Source: Arcicella rosea (GTDB lineage Bacteria; Bacteroidota; Bacteroidia; Cytophagales; Spirosomataceae). Taken from it: a DNA stretch of 64,000 bases. Within the stretch, counting starts at the first letter, position 1. Each line of letters starts with the position of its first letter. Of this stretch, positions 8,337 through 18,631 are shown in pieces. Where the stretch lies: the NCBI RefSeq assembly GCF_014204325.1, contig NZ_JACHKT010000005.1:124001-188000 (forward strand). Direction: 5' to 3'. Under the pieces are notes generated by a model. It ran no database searches. It saw only the letters and a list, made by a program, of their open reading frames with translations, and was not told the origin of the DNA. Both the position numbers and the translations under genes were made by a program.

Positions 8337-9608
8337 ATGACTGATAACAATTACTTTCAAAAATATATAGAACTAAAAAAGAAGTTTGGTTTTTTATATA
8401 AAGAAATAGATTTAGGAAAAGCTTTAGCTCATGATATAGCTAAAATTACTTTTAATCAAAATAGTGCGAATCAAGCTATTGAAATATTTCATAATATATT
8501 TTACAAGATTGATTTTAATCAATTGAAAAAGTCAATGGCAAGTAATAAAATTGTCTGTATTTATTCGGTTGATAGACTAGACTACAAGTATCAGCTTGAG
8601 CAAACATTTAAGTATATAGATTCATCGGAAATTTGGATTTTAAGTGATTTTTCTTGGAAAAAAAGCTTTAATATACTTAGAATTCTCAAAGCCTTTTTTT
8701 ATACTTTGGAAATATCTTGTTCTTATCAATTAAATTTTAAACAAATAATTTTTTTAGCAAGCCGACTGGTATATTACAAAAATCTTTGTGATCAACTTTA
8801 TCAAACTTTTGATAAGTTTGATAATGAGGGTAAAGTATTTGTAGCCTTTAATAGTGCTTTTACAGTTGAAAATTTGCTAACTCAATTTTTCAGAGGACAA
8901 GATGTTCGAACAATTTCTCTATCACATTGCATTTTTACATCTTATAAAAGTTTTGTTCCTTTAGATATAATAAATTTAGAGAATATTGTATCTGAAAAGC
9001 TTCTTGTTTGGGGAGAGTCTTCAAGAAATTATCTAATTAACCATTTTGGAGCTTCTAAAGACAGTATAGAAGTAGCAGGTAATCCAAAATATTCTCTAAA
9101 AGTTATCAATGTTAAACAAAGTTTTAAAAAAGGGGTAGTACTTCTTGGTAGAAAAATTTATGAAGAATCAAACTTTGATATAGTAAATATATTAAAAAAA
9201 CTATTACACACATTACCTAATATATGTTTAGAACTAAAACTTCACCTTTCGTTAGATAGTGCTATTTATAAAAAACTATGCGAAGGTACTAATATAAGTG
9301 TTATTGAAGGCAAAGAATCATTAAATGAGCTTTTTGAGAAAAAGGGTTATGACTTTGCCATCGTTAATAATTCAACTGCATATTACGAAGCAATGTATTA
9401 TGACATGGTATGCTTTCGTTATGAGCCATCAGAAAATGAAAAATTTGAAGGATTGGACGATTACTTTCATGATACTTCAAGCCTATTAGATAGAATTTCA
9501 ATGTTTCAATCTACAAGTTCCGAAAATCTTAATTTCCATGTTGAAAGAGTATTGACTGAAGCCATTGGGATGGGAATAAATCGATACAAAGAACTACTAG
9601 AAAGTTAA
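8337..9608 (+). CDS. Putative GT-B glycosyltransferase, family not recognised
   Basis: 423 aa, no signal peptide or membrane helix. The second half has GT-B features: KLLVWGESSRNYLINHFGA, then SIEVAGNPKY and a C-terminal segment with YEAMYYDMVCFRYEP resembling the nucleotide-sugar binding end of capsule synthases, polysialyltransferases and CDP-glycerol transferases. The first half is not recognisable to me. Context (21 bp after the acetyltransferase, 20 bp before the Wzx flippase) supports a role in assembling the EPS repeat unit. A nonulosonate transferase is one possibility, but only a guess. Confidence 0.5.
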   Translation: MTDNNYFQKYIELKKKFGFLYKEIDLGKALAHDIAKITFNQNSANQAIEIFHNIFYKIDFNQLKKSMASNKIVCIYSVDRLDYKYQLEQTFKYIDSSEIWILSDFSWKKSFNILRILKAFFYTLEISCSYQLNFKQIIFLASRLVYYKNLCDQLYQTFDKFDNEGKVFVAFNSAFTVENLLTQFFRGQDVRTISLSHCIFTSYKSFVPLDIINLENIVSEKLLVWGESSRNYLINHFGASKDSIEVAGNPKYSLKVINVKQSFKKGVVLLGRKIYEESNFDIVNILKKLLHTLPNICLELKLHLSLDSAIYKKLCEGTNISVIEGKESLNELFEKKGYDFAIVNNSTAYYEAMYYDMVCFRYEPSENEKFEGLDDYFHDTSSLLDRISMFQSTSSENLNFHVERVLTEAIGMGINRYKELLES

Positions 9609-9628
9609 GATATTAACATATAATTCAA

Positions 9629-11161
9629 ATGAAAGGTTTTAAAAATATATTTGGTGGTGTTGCTTGGAGTATTATTTCTAATGTTATTGGAGCTGGATAT
9701 AGTTTTCTTTCGGTTCCATTATTACTAACCTACTTTGGTAAGGAGCAGTATGGACTTATTGGGATAGCACTGTCTGTGAATGTTTATTTGAGAATTCTTG
9801 ATATGGGATTTTCCTCTGGAAATGTTAAGTTTTTTTCAACATACTTAGTGAAAAATGACCTTGATGGTTTAAACAAACTTTTTCAATCCAGTCTATTATT
9901 TTACATATCAATTGCATTGATTAATGCTTTAATTTTGTTTGGTTTGAGTTTTTATTGCCAAGAAATTTTTCATTTAACTATAGAGGAAAATCAAGTATTT
10001 AAGAAACTTCTTTACATATTGATAATAACATCTTTTCCTGTTTGGGGTTCTAATGTTATGGAACAGTTATTGAGGGCTAAAGAATTAGTTGCTTGGCAAC
10101 AAAGAGTATTGTTATTATCTAAAATAGGTCAAATAGCATCGATGTTACTAACAATTTTTTTAAAACTAAGCGTTGTTAGTTTTTTTGCAATCAATACATG
10201 TAGTTTTTTAATAGTTATACCTTTTTACATAGCAAGAATTAAAAACATGTCTTTAGGGTTATCCTTTATGCCCATGTATCACAAAAAAGCAATGGCTGAG
10301 GTATTACCATATTGTTTAAGTGTATTCTCATTTGGTTTATTTCAGTTCTCTGCCAATTACCTAAGGCCTGTGCTATTAGGCATGAAATTAGGGTTATCTG
10401 TAGTTACGGATTTTCGATTAATAGAAGGTATTGCTAATCTGATACTGATACTTGGGTCAAGTTTTTTGGGAGTGATATTACCTCACGCAACTAAGGCTAA
10501 AGCCTTGGGTGATAAAGAAGCTGAAATGCAAATAGCTAGTAATGGAACAAAGTACATTAGTATTTTTTTGGCATTCTTGATATTTAGTTTTGTTTTAAGC
10601 TCCAAAGAAATAATAATAATGTACGTGGGAGCGGAGAATTCCTACCTATCATATTGGTTTAATATCTGGGCAATATCGCTTTTAGGTCTTCATAGTTCTG
10701 CTCTATCAAGTATAGTTCTTTCGGGGAATGTTCTTAGACCAATTGTTTATATGTCTGCGTTTTCTACTATATTTTCCCTTACCGCAGCTTGGTTTCTAAT
10801 GAATTATTTTGGAATGGGTGGGGTGATTATATCTTATTCATTGTATGTAATACTTCAAATGGGTTATTATTATATCTATTATTATCCTACCAAACTGGGC
10901 TATAATTCTAATAAGATATTTATTCATTCGTTTTTTGTACCAGTTGTAAGTATCGGGTGTATTTGTTTGGCTATTTATAACTTATCAGCGTTTATTGTAT
11001 TTTCTAAACTCTATTATGCTGTGTTATACAAAGAATTATTATTTGTTTGTCTAGCAATACCTGTTGCCTATAGCTTCTTTTTTGACAGAAGTGAAAAAAT
11101 ATACATAGCAGATAAGGTAAAAAAAATCACAAAAAAAATAAAGACCATCAACAGACCTTGA
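9629..11161 (+). CDS. Wzx-type polysaccharide flippase
   Basis: 510 aa integral membrane protein with about 12-14 hydrophobic helices and the N-terminal pattern of MATE/MVF-like oligosaccharide flippases (GVAWSIISNVIGAGYSFLSVPLLL). The family moves undecaprenyl-diphosphate-linked repeat units from the cytoplasmic to the periplasmic face of the inner membrane. A Wzy-like polymerase follows 78 bp downstream. The two together indicate a Wzx/Wzy-dependent pathway rather than an ABC-transporter or synthase pathway. Confidence 0.88.
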   Translation: MKGFKNIFGGVAWSIISNVIGAGYSFLSVPLLLTYFGKEQYGLIGIALSVNVYLRILDMGFSSGNVKFFSTYLVKNDLDGLNKLFQSSLLFYISIALINALILFGLSFYCQEIFHLTIEENQVFKKLLYILIITSFPVWGSNVMEQLLRAKELVAWQQRVLLLSKIGQIASMLLTIFLKLSVVSFFAINTCSFLIVIPFYIARIKNMSLGLSFMPMYHKKAMAEVLPYCLSVFSFGLFQFSANYLRPVLLGMKLGLSVVTDFRLIEGIANLILILGSSFLGVILPHATKAKALGDKEAEMQIASNGTKYISIFLAFLIFSFVLSSKEIIIMYVGAENSYLSYWFNIWAISLLGLHSSALSSIVLSGNVLRPIVYMSAFSTIFSLTAAWFLMNYFGMGGVIISYSLYVILQMGYYYIYYYPTKLGYNSNKIFIHSFFVPVVSIGCICLAIYNLSAFIVFSKLYYAVLYKELLFVCLAIPVAYSFFFDRSEKIYIADKVKKITKKIKTINRP

Positions 11162-11239
11162 GTAAAATAAAGGTGGACAAATACAGAAGAGGTATAAGGT
11201 AGAAACTATAAAGAGTCGTAATTGTATAATTCACAGTAA

Positions 11240-12631
11240 ATGGAAGGATATTTTTTTCAATTAATAGCATTTGGTATAGTGTACAAAATGTATCAAGCGG
11301 TCTATGTAGAACGGTTAGCTTGGTTTTTGTTTGCCATTTTATTTATTCCTGATCATTTCCCATTGTTTAGCACAACTATTGCATCAAGGTTCTTTATATT
11401 TTCCTTAATGTGCATATTCATATTGAAAAATTATAATAATTTAATAAAGAAAATAAAGAGTTTTCCATTGAAATATAGTTGGGGAGCTGTTTTGATTGGG
11501 TTCATTATAACATCCATTGCAGACGTTAGACTAAAACTAGATTTCGTGAAAATTATTCTTTGGGGAGGTGGTTTTTTCTTAGATAATTTTTTGGTTGTAT
11601 TTTTATGTTATAATCTTATCAAAACATTTGATGACCTTATTCGAGCCTACAAGATTATACTACTATTTTTTGGCGTTTTATCAGTTTATGGAATTTATAA
11701 TATAGTCACACGAGATAATTTTTATATGTCTATCATTTCTAATGTTTATGGTGTAAGAGATTTAGCAGAGGTATATATGTCGGGTAGGGATGGTCGTTTT
11801 CGGATTTCTTCGTTTACTTGGCATCCAATTTATTATGGTTTTGTGTTGGGAATGGGGATTTTAATGAGTTTGTTACTACTTATTAGTATAAAGTTAAAGA
11901 CTCTTTCAAAAAGAGTATATCTGTGTATATTACTGGGAGTAATAGTGAATTTACTTTTTGTAAATTCTCGGACTCCTTTCTTTTCCTTGATAGCAGGGCT
12001 ACTGATTTTCTTAGTATTTGGACTAGATTTGCAAAAGAAGTTAAGATTTACATTTATTGCAATAGGGCTTTCAAGTATCTTATTGACTAGCGTGCCTAAG
12101 TTTTCTGAGTTTGTGAACGATTCATTAGATACTTTTAGTAGTAAAGGGTCTAAATTAGAAGGAAGTTCGGTAGAAATGCGAAATATGCAACTAGATGCAG
12201 CATTATTGATTTTTAGCAAAAATCCTGTAACAGGTAACGGTATTGATTATATTATAACAAACTTGGGTTTTTCTTCCGAAGTTGAAAACCGAGTAAGTGA
12301 TAGTGATTTTGCAGGGTTTGAGAGTTACTTATACAAAATGCTAATAGAACAAGGGTTGATAGGGATTGTTAGTCAAACAGTGTTTATCTTATCTATTATG
12401 TTTTACTTGGTCGGTCATACTGTTCGGTCTAAAAGTACCATCCGTAAACAGTTTGCTATATTAAACATAGCAATGCTATGTTGTTTTTTACTTTTTATTT
12501 TTGGAACAGGTGATTTAGGAACATTTAAAATTTACTTTTCAATTTTAGGAATTAATTTAAAAGGCTTAGAAAGCCTTAAGATGAAAGAGCAGGCTATGTT
12601 AGCACAAAATGCTGCTATTTTAGATGTATAG
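11240..12631 (+). CDS. Wzy-type polymerase / O-antigen-ligase-family membrane protein
   Basis: 463 aa with roughly ten membrane helices and a large loop after the middle helices, in the region of WHPIYYGF and NPVTGNGIDYIITNLGF. That layout matches the O-antigen ligase/polymerase (Wzy_C) family. Wzy joins lipid-linked repeat units in the periplasm, with chain length set by the Wzc co-polymerase at the start of the locus. Family sequences are poorly conserved, so the call rests on topology, the G-N-G region and position between Wzx and the glycosyltransferases. Confidence 0.78.
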   Translation: MEGYFFQLIAFGIVYKMYQAVYVERLAWFLFAILFIPDHFPLFSTTIASRFFIFSLMCIFILKNYNNLIKKIKSFPLKYSWGAVLIGFIITSIADVRLKLDFVKIILWGGGFFLDNFLVVFLCYNLIKTFDDLIRAYKIILLFFGVLSVYGIYNIVTRDNFYMSIISNVYGVRDLAEVYMSGRDGRFRISSFTWHPIYYGFVLGMGILMSLLLLISIKLKTLSKRVYLCILLGVIVNLLFVNSRTPFFSLIAGLLIFLVFGLDLQKKLRFTFIAIGLSSILLTSVPKFSEFVNDSLDTFSSKGSKLEGSSVEMRNMQLDAALLIFSKNPVTGNGIDYIITNLGFSSEVENRVSDSDFAGFESYLYKMLIEQGLIGIVSQTVFILSIMFYLVGHTVRSKSTIRKQFAILNIAMLCCFLLFIFGTGDLGTFKIYFSILGINLKGLESLKMKEQAMLAQNAAILDV

Positions 12632-12667
12632 TATTTATTAATAAATCTATAAAAACTAACACATACA

Positions 12668-13621
12668 ATGGTAAAACAAAATAATAGGCTTGCAATAGTA
12701 ATACCAGCATACAAAAGAAAATATTTGAAAGAAACTCTCGATTCACTTAAAAATCAGACTAATCAAGCCTTTTCACTCTATATTGGAGATGATAATAGCC
12801 CTGAAGATCTTTGGGAGGTTATTAAAGAATTTACTAACGATTTACAAATTGAATATACTAAATTTGATTCAAACTGGGGTGGGAAAGACCTAGTAAGTCA
12901 TTGGAATAGATGCTTGGATTTGATTAAAAATGAAGATTGGATATGGTTATTTTCAGATGATGATTGTATGGATACGAATTGTGTAGAAGTCTTTTACAAT
13001 CACATAAATGCAAATCCAAATCATGAATTAATCCATTTTAATGTTAAAGTAATAGATCATATTAGCAAGGAGATTCCTCATTACGAGCAACTCAATAATT
13101 TTGAGACATTTATGTCTTCAAAAGACTTTTTTAAAGCCAAAATACTTGGAAATATTCATAGTTATGTTGTAGAATATGTTTTTCATAAAAAACTATTATC
13201 AAAATATGGAAAATTTGTAAACTTTGATTTAGCCTGGTGTTCTGATGATGCTACTTGGATAAAATTTGCACAAGAAACAGGTATAAATACGGTAAAAGGT
13301 GCAGCAGTTAGTTGGAGACTTAGTGGAATAAATATATCTTCTAAAAATGAGCCAGCTATTGTTAGAAGAAAACTTGATGCTAAACTTTCTTACTTTATCT
13401 GGGTACGACTAATTCTGGGAAAGTTACCTTTAAATAAGCTTCATATTATAAAGTGGTTTTTTATAGAGCTGGATGAAGATAAAACACTAAATTTTGCCAC
13501 TAAATTAAGATTAGCTTTTAAGTATAGTAATCATCTTTGGGATATCGGTACCGCTATTTTTGCAACTACCTACATTGTATATAAAAATGTAAGAATTAAA
13601 ATGGCTCTTTTAACGAAATAA
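12668..13621 (+). CDS. Family 2 glycosyltransferase
   Basis: 317 aa, GT-A fold. The N-terminus RLAIVIPAYKRKYLKETLDSL is the classical GT2 start. The metal/nucleotide-binding acidic cluster is WLFSDDDC, near residue 98. It probably adds one sugar of the EPS repeat unit on the cytoplasmic face of the inner membrane. It starts 36 bp after the Wzy gene. Donor and acceptor cannot be predicted. Confidence 0.88.
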   Translation: MVKQNNRLAIVIPAYKRKYLKETLDSLKNQTNQAFSLYIGDDNSPEDLWEVIKEFTNDLQIEYTKFDSNWGGKDLVSHWNRCLDLIKNEDWIWLFSDDDCMDTNCVEVFYNHINANPNHELIHFNVKVIDHISKEIPHYEQLNNFETFMSSKDFFKAKILGNIHSYVVEYVFHKKLLSKYGKFVNFDLAWCSDDATWIKFAQETGINTVKGAAVSWRLSGINISSKNEPAIVRRKLDAKLSYFIWVRLILGKLPLNKLHIIKWFFIELDEDKTLNFATKLRLAFKYSNHLWDIGTAIFATTYIVYKNVRIKMALLTK

Positions 13622-13772
13622 TAATTTATCAATTACGCAATAAAGTAAATAAGAATATCAAAACTTCTATTTAGTCCCTTATATATTTAATACACTAACA
13701 AAATTATTATTAAGAAGGATACTAAAGTGCAAATATTGTGTAAGTGAAAATTATTTTTTATTTGATTTAAAC

Positions 13773-15050
13773 ATGAAGTATTCAAAAAAAAAAACATTGC
13801 TTATTGTTACAGAATGCTTGCCTTACCCGCTTAATTCAGGAGGAAATATCGCACAGTTTGAAATGAACGACAAGCTGAGGGAGCATTTTAACATAATTAT
13901 GATATTCCCTCTTCACAAAGGTCAAGAAACCTATTTTGAGGAGTTGCAAAGTATCTGGACAGATGTTAAGTTCTTTCCATTTATAAATAGTAATACAAAT
14001 AGGTTACATAAACTGATCTATAAAAAACCATTAGTTTGGTATAATACCTTTTTGAAAAAGAGGTTATTACGGATGTCAAACTTAGCTTATATTGACGATT
14101 TTATACTCAAAAATTCAAAGATTTTCAGTTCTGGATACCTTGATGTGGAAGGGGGATTGGTTGAACGAGTAAAAAGAGTAATTGATGATAATCAAATTGA
14201 TTACATTCAAGTAGAATTTTATGAACTACTAACTCTAATTAGTTATTTACCCCAAAATATAAAGAGAATATTTGTAAACCATGAATTAAGGTATGTTCGA
14301 GAAAGAAGAGAATTAGAGTTATTAACAACAGAAATTCCATTTTTAAGATATCTTTTTATCAGGAATAAGGGTTATGAAATATCCTTTATGAATGAGTATG
14401 ATAGAGTAGTTACAGTCTCTGATGATGATTGCAAAGAATTGTCAAAGTATCTACCTTCAGATAAACTTTATTCTTCACCGCTGACAATAAAACTACCAAA
14501 AGTGGAAGAAAGTAAGGAAATCTCAGAGATAAAAAAGATTATTTTTCTTGGTGGAGAGGAACATTTTCCAAATAATGATGGAATACAGTGGTTCATAGAA
14601 AGTTGCTGGGAAAAACTTTGTAAGACATACCCAAACCTACAATTTTCGATTGTAGGAAAATGGAGTGATGACGCTCAAGTCAAGTATTCGAAGTATAATA
14701 ATATACTATTTCATGGTTTTGTAGATGACTTAGGCACTGTTCTCAAAGATGGGATTTTTGTTGTTCCAATTAGAATTGGGAGCGGAATGAGAATGAAGAT
14801 TATTGATGCAGTTAACTATAATCTTCCTTTTGTTACTACAACAGTTGGTGTTGAGGGGTTATTATTTAAGAATAACATTGACTGCCTCCATGCTGATGAT
14901 AGTCAAATGTTTATTAATAGTATTGCTAAATTAATTGAGGATAAACAACTTAGAGAAAATTTATCTAAAAATGCAAAATACACATTGCTAACTGAATATT
15001 CACATGATAAACTTATAGGAAGAAGGTTAAATTTGTACCAAACTTTGTAA
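13773..15050 (+). CDS. Family 4-like (GT-B) glycosyltransferase
   Basis: 425 aa. The N-terminus is a Rossmann half (LLIVTECLPYPLNSGG). The C-terminal donor-binding half contains IFLGGEEHFPNNDGIQWF and the segment PIRIGSGMRMKIIDAVNYN, which matches the GSGMRxK...A signature of GT4-like enzymes. A 151 bp AT-rich spacer separates it from the preceding GT2 gene, more than elsewhere in the operon. I see no clear promoter or terminator in that spacer. Confidence 0.85.
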   Translation: MKYSKKKTLLIVTECLPYPLNSGGNIAQFEMNDKLREHFNIIMIFPLHKGQETYFEELQSIWTDVKFFPFINSNTNRLHKLIYKKPLVWYNTFLKKRLLRMSNLAYIDDFILKNSKIFSSGYLDVEGGLVERVKRVIDDNQIDYIQVEFYELLTLISYLPQNIKRIFVNHELRYVRERRELELLTTEIPFLRYLFIRNKGYEISFMNEYDRVVTVSDDDCKELSKYLPSDKLYSSPLTIKLPKVEESKEISEIKKIIFLGGEEHFPNNDGIQWFIESCWEKLCKTYPNLQFSIVGKWSDDAQVKYSKYNNILFHGFVDDLGTVLKDGIFVVPIRIGSGMRMKIIDAVNYNLPFVTTTVGVEGLLFKNNIDCLHADDSQMFINSIAKLIEDKQLRENLSKNAKYTLLTEYSHDKLIGRRLNLYQTL

Positions 15051-15276
15051 TAAAAATTTACATGTAAAATAATTTGACGAACACATGGTAGATATTTTAT
15101 CTATTATTAAGTGAATTTATAAATATAATTTGATAAACGCTTGTTAATAAATACAAAAATCAAATTTTCACTTTTTAAAGGTTCTTACTCAACTATTTTT
15201 TCTTAAATCAAATAAAAAAGTAATCTCATACATTTAGCCTGTGACATAATAGATCAATTTTTAATTTCAATAAATT

Positions 15277-16368
15277 ATGGATAATAAATTAAGAGCCCTT
15301 GCAGTGTATCTACCTCAATTCCATCCTATTCCTGAAAATGACTTATGGTGGGGGAAAGGTTTCACTGAATGGAGAAATGTAGTTAAAGGGAAAACTATTG
15401 TTAAAGGTCAATATCAACCACATTTGCCAGGAGAGTTAGGATTTTATGATTTGAGAATTCCTGAGATAAGAGAACAACAAGCAGATTTAGCAAAAAAAAG
15501 CGGTATTTACGGATTTTGCTATTACCACTACTGGTTTAATGGTAAACGTTTATTAGAAAGACCCTTGAATGAAGTATTAGAGTCTGGGAAACCTGACTTC
15601 CCTTTTTGTGTTTGTTGGGCAAATGAGAATTGGTCTAGGAACTGGGATGGAAGAACTAAAGATATGTTAATGGAGCAAAATTATTCTAAACAGGATGATA
15701 TAGATCACATAACTTATTTATGTAAAGAAGTTTTTTCTGATAAAAGATATATAACAGTTGATGGTAAACCGGTATTCATTATATATAGACCATCCTTATT
15801 TCCGAATATTAAAGAAACAACGGAAACATGGAGAAATGAAGCAAAAAAATATGGATTTAATGATCTTTATCTAGTTTTCTTTTGGTCTTTTGATAGTGGA
15901 ATTGAACCAATGTCAATTGGATTTGATGCAGCAGCTCAATTTACTCCAAATAAAATGGGGTTCGTGAGAAAAAAAGCAATAGCAAGTGAATTAATTAGAA
16001 AACTAGGTGTATTTGCACCCGTTCGAAGCAAATATTTAGTAATAGATTACAAAGAGGTAGTTGATTACTATAAAAACTTTGAATTTCCGGAAAACTTCAC
16101 TTTATATCCTTGCGTAACACCAATGTGGGATAACTATGTCAGAAGGAGGGAAAAAGGAGGAATGGTTTTGACTAATTCAACTCCTGAAAAGTATAAAGAG
16201 TGGCTAGAGAACATTTGTAAGCGTTGGAAACCTCAAAGTGAGGATGAAAATTTTGTTTTTATAAATGCTTGGAATGAATGGGCTGAAGGGAATCATTTAG
16301 AGCCTTGTGAAAAATGGGGAACAAAATACCTTGATGCAACTAAAGAAGTGCTTGTTAAAGAAGATTAA
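15277..16368 (+). CDS. WbsX / GH99-like protein (cytoplasmic copy)
   Basis: 363 aa, no signal peptide. It matches the WbsX family found in O-antigen and capsule loci: AVYLPQFHPIPENDLWWG, GFTEWRNV, GFCYYHYWF, CWANENWSR, and near the C-terminus FVFINAWNEWAEGNHLEP. The fold is related to GH99 endo-mannanases, but these proteins are often annotated as glycosyltransferases and their activity is largely uncharacterised. It is preceded by a 226 bp AT-rich spacer with no promoter I can defend. A second, membrane-anchored relative lies at 18632-19720. Confidence 0.85.
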   Translation: MDNKLRALAVYLPQFHPIPENDLWWGKGFTEWRNVVKGKTIVKGQYQPHLPGELGFYDLRIPEIREQQADLAKKSGIYGFCYYHYWFNGKRLLERPLNEVLESGKPDFPFCVCWANENWSRNWDGRTKDMLMEQNYSKQDDIDHITYLCKEVFSDKRYITVDGKPVFIIYRPSLFPNIKETTETWRNEAKKYGFNDLYLVFFWSFDSGIEPMSIGFDAAAQFTPNKMGFVRKKAIASELIRKLGVFAPVRSKYLVIDYKEVVDYYKNFEFPENFTLYPCVTPMWDNYVRRREKGGMVLTNSTPEKYKEWLENICKRWKPQSEDENFVFINAWNEWAEGNHLEPCEKWGTKYLDATKEVLVKED

Positions 16369-16459
16369 TTCTTTTTATTAGAGTAAAGTATTGTGATGAT
16401 AATTTAATTCGAGTGAAATATGATATTTTCTTCTTGAAGAAGTTTTAAATCAAATATTT

Positions 16460-17413
16460 ATGAATAAAGGCTTATCAATAATTATTACTTATTATAATGG
16501 ATACAACTATATATTTAATTGTATTGACTCATTATTGGCATCTTTTTCAAATTCAAAATCTAAATTGAAGTTTGAAGTTATTTTAGTTGTAGATTCTCCA
16601 AATGATCCCAAACTTGATAATTATAAGGTATTTGATAAATATTATGAAATGTTAGATTTAACTATATTAAAGAATGAGTTTAATATCGGTGTATCAGAAT
16701 CTAGAAATAAAGGCTTAAAGAGTGTAAAGTTTAACCATTTTACAATAATTGACCAAGATGACTTAGTTACACTTAACTATTTTTCTGTATTGGAAAATAA
16801 TATTAATATTTTTGATTTTGACTTATACATTATTAACGCTAATATTAGGTATACTAAAAGTAACACTGAGTCTAAAATGTTTTACTTTACACCAAAATTT
16901 GAACTTGAAAGTATATTATTTCAAAATACTAATATTATTACTCCTGCATTGATAATTTTCAATTCAAATGCTGTGAAAACTGACGGTCTCTTTATCGAAA
17001 CATCAGAAAAATATAAAGGTTGTGATGACTGGGCTGCCTATCTAAATATTTTAATGAAAAATAATAGCATTAAGTATAGATATATAGAGGATGTATTATT
17101 TACTTATTGTTATCATGATAATAACTACAGTCATAATTTAAAAGAAATGATATTTTCTTCCATAACTGTTATTGATTTCTTTATTAAAGTTACAGACAAG
17201 TCAAATACAAAAATTCTAAATGCTTTAACTTTTGCTAGGAAAAGATATGAATTTTTATATTATCAAAAGGTTAAGAAAATGAATTACTTTGATTTAATTA
17301 GGTATTTTTCTGACCAATTTTTTTATCAATATTTCTTTTCGTTTTTTAATTTTGACAGACTTAGTAGATTGTTCTACAGGTTGTCCAGATTAAAAAAAAA
17401 TGTATTTCCTTAA
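16460..17413 (+). CDS. Family 2 glycosyltransferase
   Basis: 317 aa GT-A enzyme. It begins GLSIIITYYNGYNYIFNCIDSL, with the nucleotide/metal cluster TIIDQDDLV near residue 95 and a C-terminal basic/aromatic tail (FFNFDRLSRLFYRLSRLKK) that could sit on the membrane. Its codon use is very AT-rich, as in the flanking genes. It probably adds one sugar to the lipid-linked repeat unit; specificity is unknown. Confidence 0.85.
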   Translation: MNKGLSIIITYYNGYNYIFNCIDSLLASFSNSKSKLKFEVILVVDSPNDPKLDNYKVFDKYYEMLDLTILKNEFNIGVSESRNKGLKSVKFNHFTIIDQDDLVTLNYFSVLENNINIFDFDLYIINANIRYTKSNTESKMFYFTPKFELESILFQNTNIITPALIIFNSNAVKTDGLFIETSEKYKGCDDWAAYLNILMKNNSIKYRYIEDVLFTYCYHDNNYSHNLKEMIFSSITVIDFFIKVTDKSNTKILNALTFARKRYEFLYYQKVKKMNYFDLIRYFSDQFFYQYFFSFFNFDRLSRLFYRLSRLKKNVFP

Positions 17414-17467
17414 AAGTATTTACAAATCATTGAGTTTAATTTTTAAGCATCATTAACACATTTTATC

Positions 17468-18607
17468 ATGAACATTCTTTTACTTCATAGTTCTTCAGAT
17501 TTATACGGGGCAAGTAAAATCCTTCTGACTACAGTTAAGCTTTTAAAAAATGATTTTCAAATAACAGTCGTTTTATCAGAGGAAGGTCCGCTAGCAATAG
17601 CTTTAAGAGAAGAAGAGATAGATGTCGTTATTATTAGGCTTGGAATTTTGAGAAGAAAGTATTTTAATCCAACAGGATTATTGAACAGATTACTTGTTCT
17701 AAAAAACGCAAAAGAAGCATTGACAAAAGTAGTAATTGAAAAAAAAATTAATATCATTTATTCAAATACTGCAGCAGTACTAATTGGAGTCTTGGTTGCA
17801 AAAAGTTGTAACATTAAGCATATATGGCATATTCACGAAATTATTCCAAAACCTATTTGGTTCTCTAAATTTATTGGGTTTCTTTTAAATAATTTTAGTG
17901 ATAAGGTTGTAGTTGTTTCTGACGCTGTGAATAACCATTGGAAACCATTGATAAAAAATAAGGAGAAGTTAGTAACCATTTATAATGGTATAGATTATAA
18001 TCCTTACTTGGAGTCAATCCCAACTTTGAGAGATGAACTAGGAATAAAAGATGGGATTTTATTGATTGGGATGGTTGGAAGAGTGCACTTCTGGAAAGGA
18101 CAAAAGTATTTTCTAGAACTAGTATCTTTAATAAATGAAAAATTTGAGAATGTCAGATTTGTAATGGTTGGAGATGCATTTCCAGGATATGAGTACTTAT
18201 ATGATGAACTAAGTATTCAAAAAAAAGAGCTCAATATAGAAAATGTAGTATATGATTTAGGATTTAGAACAGACATTCCTCAAATTCTTAAAAGTTTTGA
18301 TTTATTCATATCACCATCCATTTTACCAGACCCTTTACCTACAGTTATTTTAGAAGCTATGGCTTCAGGTGTTCCTGTTATAGCAACAAACCACGGTGGG
18401 TCTGTGGAAATGGTTTCAAATGGAAGAACAGGAGTCTTAATTCCCTGGGATAATGCTCAAAAAGCTTTTGAGTTTTTTAAACCACTAATTGAGAATAAAG
18501 AGCAAAGATTATTAATGGGAATCGAAGGGCAAAAGCGTGTTTTAGAACACTTTTCTATCAATTCCTTTAAAGAGAATATGAGAAAAATACTAAAATCTTT
18601 AGATTGA
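17468..18607 (+). CDS. Family 4 glycosyltransferase
   Basis: 379 aa GT-B enzyme. The N-terminus LLLHSSSDLYGASKILL is a typical GT4 start. The donor-binding half has IGMVGRVHFWKGQKYFLELV and the EX7E-type segment ILEAMASGVPVIATNHGG. It acts on the cytoplasmic face during repeat-unit assembly. It starts 54 bp after the GT2 gene and ends 24 bp before the second WbsX/GH99-like gene. Confidence 0.9.
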   Translation: MNILLLHSSSDLYGASKILLTTVKLLKNDFQITVVLSEEGPLAIALREEEIDVVIIRLGILRRKYFNPTGLLNRLLVLKNAKEALTKVVIEKKINIIYSNTAAVLIGVLVAKSCNIKHIWHIHEIIPKPIWFSKFIGFLLNNFSDKVVVVSDAVNNHWKPLIKNKEKLVTIYNGIDYNPYLESIPTLRDELGIKDGILLIGMVGRVHFWKGQKYFLELVSLINEKFENVRFVMVGDAFPGYEYLYDELSIQKKELNIENVVYDLGFRTDIPQILKSFDLFISPSILPDPLPTVILEAMASGVPVIATNHGGSVEMVSNGRTGVLIPWDNAQKAFEFFKPLIENKEQRLLMGIEGQKRVLEHFSINSFKENMRKILKSLD

Positions 18608-18631
18608 ACTACGTATAAATTTGCCCAAACA

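Noticed and set aside
12532-12714. 60-codon - strand frame across the Wzy-GT2 junction
   Set aside because: Overlaps the ends of two real genes on the opposite strand. The hydrophobic stretch comes from AT-rich antisense sequence.
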